From the NCBI GenBank assembly GCA_963575745.1, contig CAUYUJ010019115.1:131041-195040 (forward strand): 64,000 nt of DNA. Direction: 5' to 3'. A program made the position numbers and the translations under genes. The DNA comes from Prorocentrum cordatum. Taxonomy: Eukaryota; Sar; Dinophyceae; Prorocentrales; Prorocentraceae. The stretch's first letter is position 1. Every line of letters starts with the position of its first letter. The notes below the pieces were generated by a model. That model saw only the letters and a list, made by a program, of their open reading frames with translations. It was not told the DNA's origin and made no database searches. Shown in pieces: positions 52,978-62,265 of the stretch.

Positions 52978-53427
52978 ATGGCGCCGCAGCAGCCGCGGCG
53001 CCCGCCGCCGCCTCACCCCGCCCATGGCGATGCCGCTGGACCCCGCGCCTCTGGCGCGCAGGATGACGCGCCCGCTGGGCCGCGCGGCGCGGCCGCCGCG
53101 CAGCGGCAGAGCAGCGGCGCCAGCCGCGGACCAACAACGCCTTCACGTGCCAAGCGAGCGCGCACGACAGAGGACTACGCGACGTGGTGGCGCAAGAACC
53201 TGGAGGGCAGCCAGTGGGGCCCCAGGTACTGGGGCTACTACGCCAAATGCTGGATATACATCGCGGACAACAACGACGAGTTCGTGTACGTCCGCGACCT
53301 GCTGCACAACGACAGGCTTCCCAACTGGACCCCGAGGACGCCCTGGGAGACATTCACGACGAGCTACGTCGCGGATGATGGCCACAGGGCGTGGGACCAG
53401 AGGTTCTACATGAGAGGGAACTCGTAG
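52978..53427 (+). CDS. Unknown 149-aa protein
   Basis: ATG at 52,978 (MAPQQPRRPPPPHPAHGD). The first ~70 residues are Pro/Ala/Arg-rich. A conserved-looking C-terminal part follows: KRARTTEDYATWWRKNLEGS, RYWGYYAKCWIYIADNNDEF, VYVRDLLHNDRLPNWTPRTP, RAWDQRFYMRGNS, rich in Trp and Tyr. The frame is open upstream to about 52,750 without ATG, with GGGGTGAGTTCAG near 52,910 as a possible splice donor, so the start is uncertain. TAG at 53,425. It ends the plus-strand block and is followed by AT-rich sequence as expected for a 3' end. No family recognised. Confidence 0.55.
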   Translation: MAPQQPRRPPPPHPAHGDAAGPRASGAQDDAPAGPRGAAAAQRQSSGASRGPTTPSRAKRARTTEDYATWWRKNLEGSQWGPRYWGYYAKCWIYIADNNDEFVYVRDLLHNDRLPNWTPRTPWETFTTSYVADDGHRAWDQRFYMRGNS

Positions 53428-54180
53428 TTTAGTCGGACGCAAGGCCCACAGCTCGATTGGCTTGAACTTCATCTTTATACAAGTTCGCCTCGAGCAGCGA
53501 ATGCCAATATAATTTTAGGCCACTTCGCCATACAAGAAAAGTGGCCACACACTCACACTTGTGAAACCCACGGCAGACTCCTAAGGGGCACCGCCGAGGG
53601 GAGTATCCAATCGCAGAATTTATGTATGCAGCTTTTCGTGTTCGTCAACACGGCTCGACGTCTGGCCAGACATTTGCTTTGATATTTAGACGTGTTTCTT
53701 AACACGATCGTGATTCTCATCACGACTTGTTATTGCACATTTTTTTGCTTATTCATTACAGTATAATTACAATGCGTTGATAATGATATGATGCCAAGCT
53801 CTGGTTTGAGAGCTGGTGGCAACACCTGCCGCGTTGAGGCGCGGCAGCATCTGATGTTGCTCTAATTTGATCAGATCCTCTTGCTCCGCCCACCCGTGTC
53901 TCATTCTTCTCCGCCCTCGAGTGCCGAAGCGTTTTTGGGGGGGCGCACCGAGGGGGCACCAGCGTGTGCTTGGCGAAGAAACAGGGACCCTGGGTGTTCC
54001 TTCTTACCCTTACTTGCCTGATCATGACAGCTTTTGTGCTTCGCTACCTTTTGCACACCGCTGTCGTGATTGGGACTCAGCTGAAGCGATGCAGATTTCA
54101 CGCTCAGCTGCCTTGCAGTGCTGAGGATTTGAGGAGTAAAAAGGGTGACAGGTTCTTTTCTCCTTTTCCCGAGTCCTGCC
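53428..54180. other. AT-richer intergenic region
   Basis: Distinctly lower GC than elsewhere (for example 53,680-53,790). Short inverted motifs such as TTAACACGATCGTG and CATCACGA are present. I see no gene; likely 3' UTR plus intergenic DNA. Confidence 0.5.
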
Positions 54181-54489
54181 CTTGTGGGCGGGGTTCGGGA
54201 CGGGGGGTGTGAATAGAACCCGTCTAATACCCTCATATATACTCCCTATCCTCACCTCTCCTGCGCCTGGCCGTTTGGGTTCAGGTTGGATTAGATCGAT
54301 CAGACCTTTGATCGTGCAGGAGGAAAAGATATCCATCTTTCCCTTTTTTCCTCTACCAACGGATCTGTACTCTAACCCCATGCACAGAATCCTGCGCCGC
54401 TCGTGGAGGCCATCGCTGCGTGGCACCAGGCGCTTGGGATTGCGTTCGAGGGGGCCGTGCTGCCAGGGCAGCCTCAGCAATGTCCTGGA

Positions 54490-54760
54490 GTTTTCCAGGA
54501 AGCGCCAGGAGGTTCCAGGAGGCATTCAGGAGGCTCCGGAAGGCCCGAGGAGGCCCCAGGAGGCCTTCAGAAAACCCGAGGAAGGCCCAAGGGGTCTCCA
54601 GAGGCTCCAGGAGGCCCTCAGGAGACCCGAGGAGTCCCCAAGAGGTCCCAGGAGGCTTCTGGGCTTCAGGAAGCCCTCAGGAGTCCCCAGGAGGCAACAA
54701 GAGGCCCGACGAGGCCCCTGAGAGGTAGCCTCCTGGAGGCCCCAGGAGGCCCCTTCCGCG
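54490..54760. repeat. AGGAGGC(C/T)(C/T) short repeat
   Basis: Units of CCAGGAGGCCTTCAG/GAGGCCCCAAG type, an AGGAGG-based relative of the CCAAGACGGCC family. The Gln/Glu/Pro/Arg-rich frames over it are artefacts. Confidence 0.8.
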
Positions 54761-54889
54761 GCTCGTCGGTGGCCCGTCGGCCCATGACCCAGTCACGGTC
54801 AGTTTTTCCGTTGGTGGCCCGTAAATCAGGTCGTTCGCTTCGAACTTGGCTCGCTGTCGCCGTGCGTCGCCTCATCATTTGGTCTCCAT

Positions 54890-55318
54890 CATCCTCATCC
54901 CCATCCTTCATCCTCCTCCTCCTCATCCCTCATCGTCTCATCGTCATCCTTATCCTCTTCATTATCCTATCCCTCCCGCTTCTCCTGATCAGCCTTTCTA
55001 TCCTCATCCTCCTCATCCCTCGTCCTCCTCCTCCTCTGGCCGTGGGGGTAGCTGCCCCCTTCAGGGGGCAACGAAACCCACGGGCTAGCGCTTTTCGCTC
55101 CCTGGCGATATCCTCGTTCATGGCGAGATGGAGGAGGAGGTGGTGGAGGAGGAGGAGGAGGTTGTGGAGGAGGAGGAGGAAAAGGAGGAGGATGGGGGAT
55201 GGGGGGGGGGGGCGCGCCAGCACCGCCACCAGTGCCTACGCCCGCCGCGACGCGAGCACCATCACCCCGACGCGAGCACTCCTCCTCCTCCTCCTCCTCC
55301 TCCTCCTTCTTCTAGTAA
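54890..55318. repeat. CCT and GGA tracts
   Basis: CATCCTCATCCTCC tract (54,890-55,040), (GGA)n (55,128-55,215) and (CCT)n (55,278-55,308) in close succession, with inverse composition that could pair. Confidence 0.88.
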
Positions 55319-55373
55319 CCATTTCGCTCGAACCTGGTGTCGCCGGGCCGCGCCGCCCGCCTCGGTTCGGGCG

Positions 55374-56090
55374 ATGCCGGCTGCTGATCCCCGCGCTGCC
55401 ATCGCGGCCGCCCGAGGTGCCACCTTGGCGGCCCATGCGGCGGCGGGGCTGGCCCGCGGAGCGCCCGCGGCTTGCCGCATGTCGCGCGCCGCCGAGGGCC
55501 TGTGCAGGGCGGCGGCGGCGGAGCTGGAGGCTTCGCGACGCCGTGCTGCTGCTCCTCATCGTCCCCCTGACGCCGAGCATGATGGAGCCCCTGATGATCC
55601 CGCGGGGGGCCTGCCGCCTGGCGCCGCGGCGCCGCGGCGGAGGCGACGGCGCGGTCGACGTCGGCGAGGAGCCACTGCTGCAGAGACGAAGGAGATGGAC
55701 GTGGAGGGCGTGGAGGTCGCCGAGGCCATGATGGAGGACGACAGCTGGGCGGACGAGCTGCCTGCGCAGCCGAGCCGCCCGCCGTCCAGCGCGGGGCGGC
55801 GCGCGAGCCGCGCGGGCGCGCCCGCGTCGGTGGGCAAGGACAAGGGCATGAGCGCCACCCAGCCCCTCGGCGACGGTGGAGGAGCGGCCGCGCCCCGCGG
55901 CGGGGCCGCGGCGGCGGCGGCGGCCCGCGCCTCCTCGGCAGGCCAGGAGGCCCTGGCGGTGGCCGACGGCGGCGGTGCTGGTTCGGCGCAGCTCGGCACG
56001 GCGCAGCCCTGCCGCGAGGAGCGGGTCGACGAGCACATCAGGCGTGCTCGCAAGATGGTGCTGCAGAGTCTCCGCAAGCCAGCGCTGTAG
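55374..56090 (+). CDS. Ala/Arg-rich basic-acidic protein, unknown
   Basis: ATG at 55,374 (MPAADPRAAIAAARGATLAA); stop TAG at 56,088. 238 residues. The N-terminal ~70 residues are Ala-rich and probably helical; a strongly basic stretch (RRRRRRGRRRRG, about residue 100) is followed by a clear acidic segment (MDVEGVEVAEAMMEDDSWAD), a Ser/Arg/Ala-rich region and a helical end (EERVDEHIRRARKMVLQSLR). The defined modules and helical C-terminus are more gene-like than the flanking repeats, but composition is biased and no domain is recognisable. It could be a gag-like or nuclear protein. It lies 0.7 kb upstream of the YR element and is not needed for it. Confidence 0.4.
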   Translation: MPAADPRAAIAAARGATLAAHAAAGLARGAPAACRMSRAAEGLCRAAAAELEASRRRAAAPHRPPDAEHDGAPDDPAGGLPPGAAAPRRRRRRGRRRRGATAAETKEMDVEGVEVAEAMMEDDSWADELPAQPSRPPSSAGRRASRAGAPASVGKDKGMSATQPLGDGGGAAAPRGGAAAAAAARASSAGQEALAVADGGGAGSAQLGTAQPCREERVDEHIRRARKMVLQSLRKPAL

Positions 56091-56505
56091 AACGGCTAGA
56101 AGAAGCGCCGTGTGCTGAGGCCGCTGGCCCACCCTGCCTCGGGCGCGTCGCCTGCGCGGGGTGCCGAGACCAGGGGCACTCACTCACGGGCGAGAGCACG
56201 CGAGTTTAAACTCCTCCTCCTTCTCCTCCCCCCCCCCCACTTGGCCTCCCCCAGCCGCATATCATATCCGCATGCCAGAATTCGCATGTATATTTTATGT
56301 TGTATGAATAATAACTGGATACCCACGATAATAATGTACCCCCTATACGCATCAGAGTTGATTATCCACGGCCAAGGAGAGTTTGGTCGGGGGCGCGGGG
56401 GCGCGGAGGCCGAACTTCATTATCACCTGAAAAGTTCGCCATCGAGGTTACTTCCTTCTTATGTTGAGATAGCAACATCAAGCGAGCGAAACACGGTTTT
56501 TTCAG

Positions 56506-56737
56506 GATGTCTCACGCGAAACCAACAATTTTGGGAGGCAGTCTCAAACGAAACGATCAATGTTTCAAGGATATTTCAAGCGGAGCCAACAATTCTTCGA
56601 GGATGTCTCAAGCGAAACGAAAAACTTGTCGATGATGTCTCAAGCGAAACAAGTATATATTCGAGGATGTGTCAAGCGAAACAAGCATACACTGAAGGGC
56701 GTCTCAAGCGAAACAGTAGTTTCTAAAGGATGTCTCC
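56506..56737. repeat. 32-bp minisatellite
   Basis: Seven units of 31-32 bp at 56,506, 56,538, 56,570, 56,602, 56,634, 56,666 and 56,698, plus a partial eighth. The conserved half is GATGTCTCAAGCGAAAC; the other half varies freely between units. It ends 18 bp before the YR element. Confidence 0.92.
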
Positions 56738-56754
56738 TTCTCCTCTCCTCCTCC

Positions 56755-56818
56755 TGGGTTTGCTTTAGCATGGGATTCAGGAAGTGAGTGAGGGTTTTCG
56801 CTTGCAGCTTTTCCTTTC
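56755..56818 (+). repeat. Terminal repeat A1
   Basis: Begins TGGGTTTGCTTTAGCATGGG and ends CTTGCAGCTTTTCCT plus two bases. Direct copy of A2. It is directly followed by CAG, making a pyrimidine-rich CTTTTCCTTTCAG that could act as a 3' splice site for the first gag exon. Confidence 0.88.
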
Positions 56819-57238
56819 AGGGAGGGGAAGCCGGTGACGCGGGGCTGCGTGGCCCTGGCGCTGCGGCCGCAGCACGCCGCCGTCGGCGTCCTGGGTGCCG
56901 TGCTGTTGCGCCACGCAGACCCGCTGCACCAGGCCTTCCTGCACCAGGCTGGCTGGGGCGCCGACAGCGGCGTGAAGGCGGCGGTGGGCGCCGCCCGCAA
57001 GGCCGCGGAGGCGGCCACCATCGCCGCGGCGGCGGCTGCCGGGGCGGGCGCGGCCCGCGAGGAGCAGTGCCAGCGGCCGCCCGAGTGGTTGAGCCTGCCG
57101 GAGCCTCAGCCCTGCCCCGAGCCGCCGGCCTGCGAGTGCCGGTGCGAAGGAGTCGTGGAGAAGGTGGTCGACGAGCACGCGTGGTCGGAGCTGCCCGCGT
57201 GGCAGGTGCTCGGGTCGGCCGCGGGCCACATCCTGGTG
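56819..57238 (+). CDS. Gag-like protein, first exon
   Basis: Open frame beginning inside the A1 border (EGKPVTRGCVALALRPQHAA) with no ATG before it, so translation may begin by splicing or non-canonically. It contains an Ala-rich helix (about 57,000-57,060), an ECRCEGVVEKVVDEHAW segment and LPAWQVLGSAAGHILV at its end. At 57,239 an excellent donor, GTG followed by GTGAGT, terminates it in phase 0. Downstream, an acceptor at 57,325-57,326 leads in phase into the main gag frame. Assignment to gag rests on position. Confidence 0.5.
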
Positions 57239-57326
57239 GTGAGTGCTGGCAGGCGCTGCGCCCGACGTCGCCAAGATGGCGGGCAGGCGCGTTTGACCGC
57301 CGCTACGGATGGCGGCCAGCGCGGAG
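57239..57326 (+). other. Candidate 88-nt intron within gag
   Basis: Starts GTGAGTGC and ends GCGCGGAG. Removal joins GHILV to EPNLRAPQWRG without a stop and reconciles the two frames. Splice consensus at the 5' side is strong; the 3' side has several AG alternatives but only this one nearby restores the frame. Confidence 0.5.
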
Positions 57327-58916
57327 GAGCCGAACCTGCGCGCGCCGCAGTGGAGAGGGGCGGCAGCCCTCCGACTGGCCAGCGGCCGCGCCGTCGGGGA
57401 GGAGGCGTTCTGGAGTGAGCTCCTCCCTGGCGGCTATGTGGCCGTCTTCTACAGCGATGACAACGCGTGGCACGAGAGACTGCTGCTAGGCCAAGTGGGT
57501 GCGCGGCACTGGGTGATCGAGATTCCCGACCACGACATGTACGTCGATAACATTCTCTGCTCCAGCCCTGAGGACGGCCCGTGCCGCGCCGTGGTACTGG
57601 AGGACAGTGGCGCGCTGCCCGTCTTCTTGCGGGGCCGCACCTACCGCTTCAAGGAGCACCTTGGGGAGGAGGACCTGTTGGCTCGTCTGCGCGAGGCGGG
57701 GCAGCTGGCAGTCGAGATGGGCTACGACAGGCCCGCGCACTCGCTGTACCTGGACTCTCTGGGTGAGCGTAAGCCGATGCCCGTGGCTGAGGCTGCTGTG
57801 CGTCGCCGCCGCAAGGGCCCGCCGGTGCCGCCACCGTCGGAGCCACCCCCGGCTATCGGGGATGGAGCTGCAGGGTGGCCGCCTGGAGATCGGCCCGCGG
57901 CTGACCACCTCGACGGGGGAGCCCTGCGGGAGGAGGTAGGTGGCACCGCGACGCCTCCCGCCCTGGAGGATGCCGAAGTCTTGAGGAGCTCGACTCGCTG
58001 GGTGTCCATGGAAACGCTCGGCGCCATCAAGCGCGGGGACGAGATCGAGCTGGCGGACAGCGACAAGGTGATGGGCGAGCGGGCGCTCCACAGGCTCCCC
58101 GACGGCCAGGTTATCACCGCGTGCCCCGCCTCCAGCCTCGCCGCCATCCAGGAGGTGCGCGGCGCAGGAGATGGGGCCGACGCCCGCGTGCTCTCGCCGG
58201 TCCTCTACGACCCAGGAGGACGCCGCTGGTCGGAATTCTCGGCGGCGGTCTCTCGCATGGATGTGGAGCCAATGGGCGACTTTCCGCTGGAGGGCGAGAG
58301 GTCGGCGCTGTGGCTCTTCCAGTATGTGCGGGACCACGGCGGGACCTTCGATGCGCGGCAGACGAAGTGGGCCATGGAGCAGCGCATCGCGCCTGACTCC
58401 GCGGCTTTCCTGATGCGCGACCTGGCGGGGCTGGCGCTGGACTTGTCGGTGTGCTACGACCCGTGCGACGGCGGCAACCTCGCCAGCGTGGAGGTGCCGG
58501 CGCGGCTGTACCAGCTGGTGGAGGAGACCAGCGGAACACTGCAGCTGGAAGGGATCGAGCACTACCTGGGCCGTGACAGGACGGGAGGGCTGCGTCGTGG
58601 TGTGGCACTCAACCCATCGCTGGCACAATACGCGACGGAGAAGAAGAGCAAGGAGACGGAGGTGATGAAGCAGCGGAGGAAGGCTCGCGAGGAGGAGGAG
58701 GCCGCCAAGAAGAACAAGGGAGGCAAGTCAAGTGCTGGCAAGGCCAGCTCTGAGGGAAGGCAGCGCTGCGGAGGCCCCCGGCCGCAGCGGGACGCAGAAG
58801 GGGTCAATTCATCGTCGGAATGCCGCTGCTGGGATGGGGGGCGGTTTTCTTCCCCTCGCTTGCCCACGGGTAGAGCGGTGCGACAATGGGAGCACGCGAT
58901 TGTCGAGGGGCACTGA
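57327..58916 (+). CDS. Gag-like ORF of the YR element
   Basis: About 530 residues, open from before 57,309. N-terminal globular part: VGEEAFWSELLPGGYVAVFY, HERLLLGQVGARHWVIEIPD, then MYVDNILCSSPEDGPCRAVV. A Pro-rich linker (RRRKGPPVPPPSEPPP) follows. Second globular part: LRSSTRWVSMETLGAIKRGD, FPLEGERSALWLFQYVRDHG, DARQTKWAMEQRIAPDS. Basic tail: EVMKQRRKAREEEEAAKKNK. In YR elements the first ORF encodes a nucleic-acid-binding gag-like protein; a zinc knuckle is not evident here and function is inferred from position. It overlaps the pol frame (+1) by 185 nt. Confidence 0.65.
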   Translation, partial: EPNLRAPQWRGAAALRLASGRAVGEEAFWSELLPGGYVAVFYSDDNAWHERLLLGQVGARHWVIEIPDHDMYVDNILCSSPEDGPCRAVVLEDSGALPVFLRGRTYRFKEHLGEEDLLARLREAGQLAVEMGYDRPAHSLYLDSLGERKPMPVAEAAVRRRRKGPPVPPPSEPPPAIGDGAAGWPPGDRPAADHLDGGALREEVGGTATPPALEDAEVLRSSTRWVSMETLGAIKRGDEIELADSDKVMGERALHRLPDGQVITACPASSLAAIQEVRGAGDGADARVLSPVLYDPGGRRWSEFSAAVSRMDVEPMGDFPLEGERSALWLFQYVRDHGGTFDARQTKWAMEQRIAPDSAAFLMRDLAGLALDLSVCYDPCDGGNLASVEVPARLYQLVEETSGTLQLEGIEHYLGRDRTGGLRRGVALNPSLAQYATEKKSKETEVMKQRRKAREEEEAAKKNKGGKSSAGKASSEGRQRCGGPRPQRDAEGVNSSSECRCWDGGRFSSPRLPTGRAVRQWEHAIVEGH

Positions 58917-61900
58917 GCAGAGAGTTCGTCGACGATTGCAGATTCAGGAGGCCGCGTGCGACACCATTCGCGCGATCAACCTCTTGGCGGGTTTTGAGAC
59001 GCCCGAGGTGGAGTCCGTCACCGACTTGAGTGGCCCCTCCGCCTTGATCTACAGTGATGTGCGGGCGCTGCGCTCGGCCCACGCCCCCGTGCCGGGGAAT
59101 TCGTTTCCTCCGAAGGAAGCCTTTGAGCTTCTCGGGAGCACGCCCTTGACCTACACGGATGGTGACGAGACTTCCCCCGTTCGGCCCTACTCGCGCGACC
59201 TGGTCAGCTGGCCGGCCAAAGGCAACGTGCCCGTGCCCCTGGCCACCAACGCGCCGCTGGACTTGCTCCAGTACTTGACAGAGGGCCAGTGTGACGTGTG
59301 GCTGCGGCAGCCGCGCGAGGTGCAGCAGGTGCGGCAGGACGAGGGTCTGCCGACACTGTATGGCGATACCAATTTGAAGGAGGACCGCAGCGCCTACATC
59401 GGCTTCATCCAGGACGGCCTCGCCCGCGGGATCTTCCGCCTGGCGCGTCGTCGGAAGGGGGCCATCAAGATATTCTTCGTCAAGAAGAAGGGCGGCAAGA
59501 CTCGCATCGTGGTGGACTGCCGTCGCAGCAACCAGCATTTCGTGGACGCGCCCAAGGTGCACCTCTTCTCCGGCAGCAGTTTCAACGAGGTGGAGGTCCC
59601 AGAGGGTCGTCAACTTTTCTATGCAGGGGGAGACGTTCAGAACGCGTTCTACCAGCACCGCATGTCGGCCTGGCTGCAGCCTTACTTCGGGATGGACGCT
59701 GTGAAGGCGAGCGAGGTCGGCATCGCACAGCTGGATGGGCAGTACCTGGCCGGGGGCACCATGCTCTATCCTCTGATGAATGTGGTTCCCATGGGCTGGA
59801 AGTGTGCACTGTGCATCGTTCAGCGCATTCGTGAACACGTGCTCGACGGAGTACCCGAGTTGGGGCCACGACGTCGGGCGATTGACTTTCGACCACCGCC
59901 CCTACCAGAGGAGGGCGCGCTGCGCACGGTCTACGTGGACAACGTGCTGATCGAGGGCCACGACAGGGACGAGGTGACGCGGCTGCGCCGAGTGGCATGT
60001 GAGGCGCTGCAGGCGGCGGGCGACGCCACCCATGACGAGTCGGACGCAGCCGAGAGCATGGAGATGCTGGGCGTCGCGCAGCAGGGGCAGCCTTGCCGCG
60101 TGGCCATTGCGGCCAAGCGGCATTGGAGGCTCTGGAAGGCGCTGGAGTGGATCCATCGCCGGCGGCCGCCGATGACCAGCCGCCAGCTCGAACGGCTGAT
60201 TGGCCATTTTACTTTCGTAGCCTTGCTAAAACGTGAGCTCCTCAGTTGTCTGCATGCTAGTTATGACTTTGCCCGAGGAAATTTTAAGGAGCCCAGGATT
60301 ATTTTAAATAGCGTTTTCCGCGAGCTCCGCTCGATCCAAGGGCTTCTGATTTTTGCCTCCCGGGACCTGGATCCAAACTGGTCCCAGGATGTCCTGGCTT
60401 ATGATGCATGTGAGTCTGGGCGCGCTACAGTAAGGGGGGCCTGGACGGTGGGAGATGTACAGTCTGTAGGTAGGTGGCATGAGAGGTGGCGGTTCAAGAA
60501 CGACGAGGACCCAGCAGGGTTCAACCCGCGCGCCAACGCGTTGAAGGACGTCTCGGTGCTGGGGGTTGGAGTCTGGGAAGATAAGGAGGTCGATTTCAGC
60601 AACGTCTACGTTAATAGGGAGTTCCCCGAGGTGCCCGCGAACGTGGTAGAGTCTACGTCGTGGTCGGTCGAGCGATTCCAACCCGTCTTCACGTACGAGC
60701 CGATACATGTCACCGAGATGCGAGGTTTTCTGGGAGCTATTCGTCAGGCCGTGAGAGATCCAAAAGATTGGGGTCGTTCGTGGTTGATATTGGGAGATAA
60801 TATCGGGCTCATCTTGTCTCTCCCCAAGGGCAGGTGTCGAGATCCACGTCTTCTCATGCTCCACCGTAAGGCCGCAGCGTGGGCTCTAGCCACTCGATCC
60901 ATATTCGTATGCCGATGGATACCTTCTGAACTTAACCCCGCCGATGGGCCCTCCCGCAAGCGAGAGCCATCTACGAAGAGCAATGCAGTCAGCGCCAGTT
61001 TGGCGGCCGAATCATCTTCGCCCGAGGAACAGGTCAGATCAAAGCCAGCGGGCCGCCAGCCAGCCGAGGGCGCCCGGCAGGCCGAGCGAGGCGCAGGAGG
61101 GCAAGCGGCAGAAGACCGGCCTGAACGCGTCGAGCTTGGTCGGGGCCAACCCCCGAGGTCCGGGTCACCCGATCCTGGGCCTGCTGGAGCTCAAGGAGGC
61201 CGAGCGCGAGAAGGAGCTGAGGTTGCAGCAGAGGCGAGCCGCGAGGCGACTGGCCACCCACGGGGAGCTGCGGGACACGACAGAAGGCCCCGGTATCACC
61301 GAGGAGGCCTCGCTGACGCTGAAGACCCGAGGTCAGTACAAGCGACTGCTCTCGGATTTCCAGACGAAGCAGAATGTCGTGGACCTCAGCCTGCACCCGG
61401 CGGAGCTGGACGCCCACGTGGTCTGCTACTTCGATCGGCTTTTCTCGAGGGCAAGGCGCCGTCGACAGGGGAGAAGCCCATTGCAGCGATACAGTACGTG
61501 GTGCCGGGGTACAATGCCAAGGGTATGATGACCCTGCCCAGGGCGACGCGGTCGCTGCGGGGCTGGCGCCGCCTGGTGCCCAGGCGGACCCGCCGACCCC
61601 TGCCGTGGGAGGTGGTGGCCGCGATCGCGGTGAACCTGCTGCGCATGGAGGGACTGGGCATGGCGCTGGCCTGGCTGCTGATGGTGGACACCTACATGCG
61701 GCCGGGAGAGTGCCTGGACCTCAAGACCTCGCAGGTGCTCAGGGCAACGTCGCAGCGGCACATGGCGTTGGCGGCCATCCTGCTGCACCCCGCCGAGCAC
61801 GGCCAGTCCAGCAAGGTGGGGGCGGTGGGCGAGAGCCTGATCGTGAGTCGCCCCTGGCTGTCGGACATACTGATGATTTGCGTGGACGCTCGCCCCAGCG

Positions 61901-62265
61901 GAAGCCCCCTGTGGAACTTCAGCCTGAAGCAGATGAATGCGAGCTTCATCGCCGTGTGTGGCGTGGTAGGCATCAGCTACCTGAAACCCGTCCTGTACAT
62001 GGGGCGGCACTCGGGTGCCAGTCTGGATCGACTCCACAACCGCCTCGACCTCGCCGAAGTACAACGTCGGGGAAGATGGAGGAGCATGGCGTCGGTCAGG
62101 AGGTACGAGAAAAGGGCCTTGGCGCAGGACGTCTACAACAAGCTAGACCAGCGCAGCCGTCGCATGTGCACCAGGTGCGCACTCGAGCTCGAGGCAACCA
62201 TGCTGAGAGCCGGCAAGCAGCTTCGCGCACACCGAGGCGTGCCGCCAGGAAAGGCTTCTTCGTGA
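58732..62265 (+). CDS. Pol: reverse transcriptase, RNase H, tyrosine recombinase
   Basis: 1,177 residues from a GTG in the overlap; the real start is unclear. RT (about 59,350-60,020): FFVKKKGGKTRIVVDCRRSN, motif A GGDVQNAFYQ with Asp at 59,632, motif B VVPMGWKCALCIVQRI, motif C YVDN at 59,932 (Asn at the second catalytic position instead of Asp). RNase H (about 60,390-60,960): LAYDACESG, HVTEMRGFLGAIR, LILGDNIGLILS, PSELNPADGPSR carry the DEDD-type acids. Tyrosine recombinase (about 61,330-62,170): Arg in DTYMRPGECLDLK (61,699), RHSGAS (62,005), QRRGRWRSMASVRRYEK with Tyr at 62,104. Reverse-transcribes element RNA and integrates the circular DNA by site-specific recombination. Confidence 0.93.
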   Translation: MLARPALREGSAAEAPGRSGTQKGSIHRRNAAAGMGGGFLPLACPRVERCDNGSTRLSRGTEQRVRRRLQIQEAACDTIRAINLLAGFETPEVESVTDLSGPSALIYSDVRALRSAHAPVPGNSFPPKEAFELLGSTPLTYTDGDETSPVRPYSRDLVSWPAKGNVPVPLATNAPLDLLQYLTEGQCDVWLRQPREVQQVRQDEGLPTLYGDTNLKEDRSAYIGFIQDGLARGIFRLARRRKGAIKIFFVKKKGGKTRIVVDCRRSNQHFVDAPKVHLFSGSSFNEVEVPEGRQLFYAGGDVQNAFYQHRMSAWLQPYFGMDAVKASEVGIAQLDGQYLAGGTMLYPLMNVVPMGWKCALCIVQRIREHVLDGVPELGPRRRAIDFRPPPLPEEGALRTVYVDNVLIEGHDRDEVTRLRRVACEALQAAGDATHDESDAAESMEMLGVAQQGQPCRVAIAAKRHWRLWKALEWIHRRRPPMTSRQLERLIGHFTFVALLKRELLSCLHASYDFARGNFKEPRIILNSVFRELRSIQGLLIFASRDLDPNWSQDVLAYDACESGRATVRGAWTVGDVQSVGRWHERWRFKNDEDPAGFNPRANALKDVSVLGVGVWEDKEVDFSNVYVNREFPEVPANVVESTSWSVERFQPVFTYEPIHVTEMRGFLGAIRQAVRDPKDWGRSWLILGDNIGLILSLPKGRCRDPRLLMLHRKAAAWALATRSIFVCRWIPSELNPADGPSRKREPSTKSNAVSASLAAESSSPEEQVRSKPAGRQPAEGARQAERGAGGQAAEDRPERVELGRGQPPRSGSPDPGPAGAQGGRAREGAEVAAEASREATGHPRGAAGHDRRPRYHRGGLADAEDPRSVQATALGFPDEAECRGPQPAPGGAGRPRGLLLRSAFLEGKAPSTGEKPIAAIQYVVPGYNAKGMMTLPRATRSLRGWRRLVPRRTRRPLPWEVVAAIAVNLLRMEGLGMALAWLLMVDTYMRPGECLDLKTSQVLRATSQRHMALAAILLHPAEHGQSSKVGAVGESLIVSRPWLSDILMICVDARPSGSPLWNFSLKQMNASFIAVCGVVGISYLKPVLYMGRHSGASLDRLHNRLDLAEVQRRGRWRSMASVRRYEKRALAQDVYNKLDQRSRRMCTRCALELEATMLRAGKQLRAHRGVPPGKASS

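Noticed and set aside
37595-53427. Viral or bacterial origin of the coding block
   Set aside because: No capsid, polymerase, integrase or bacterial gene signature is visible; the RING-H2 and KptA-like motifs occur in eukaryotes.
54403-55731. 442-residue plus-strand ORF upstream of the basic protein
   Set aside because: Crosses AGGAGGC and CCT/GGA repeats, changes composition abruptly and starts at a non-canonical codon.
58804-59838. 344-residue minus-strand ORF opposite the RT
   Set aside because: Antisense shadow of the well-supported pol frame.
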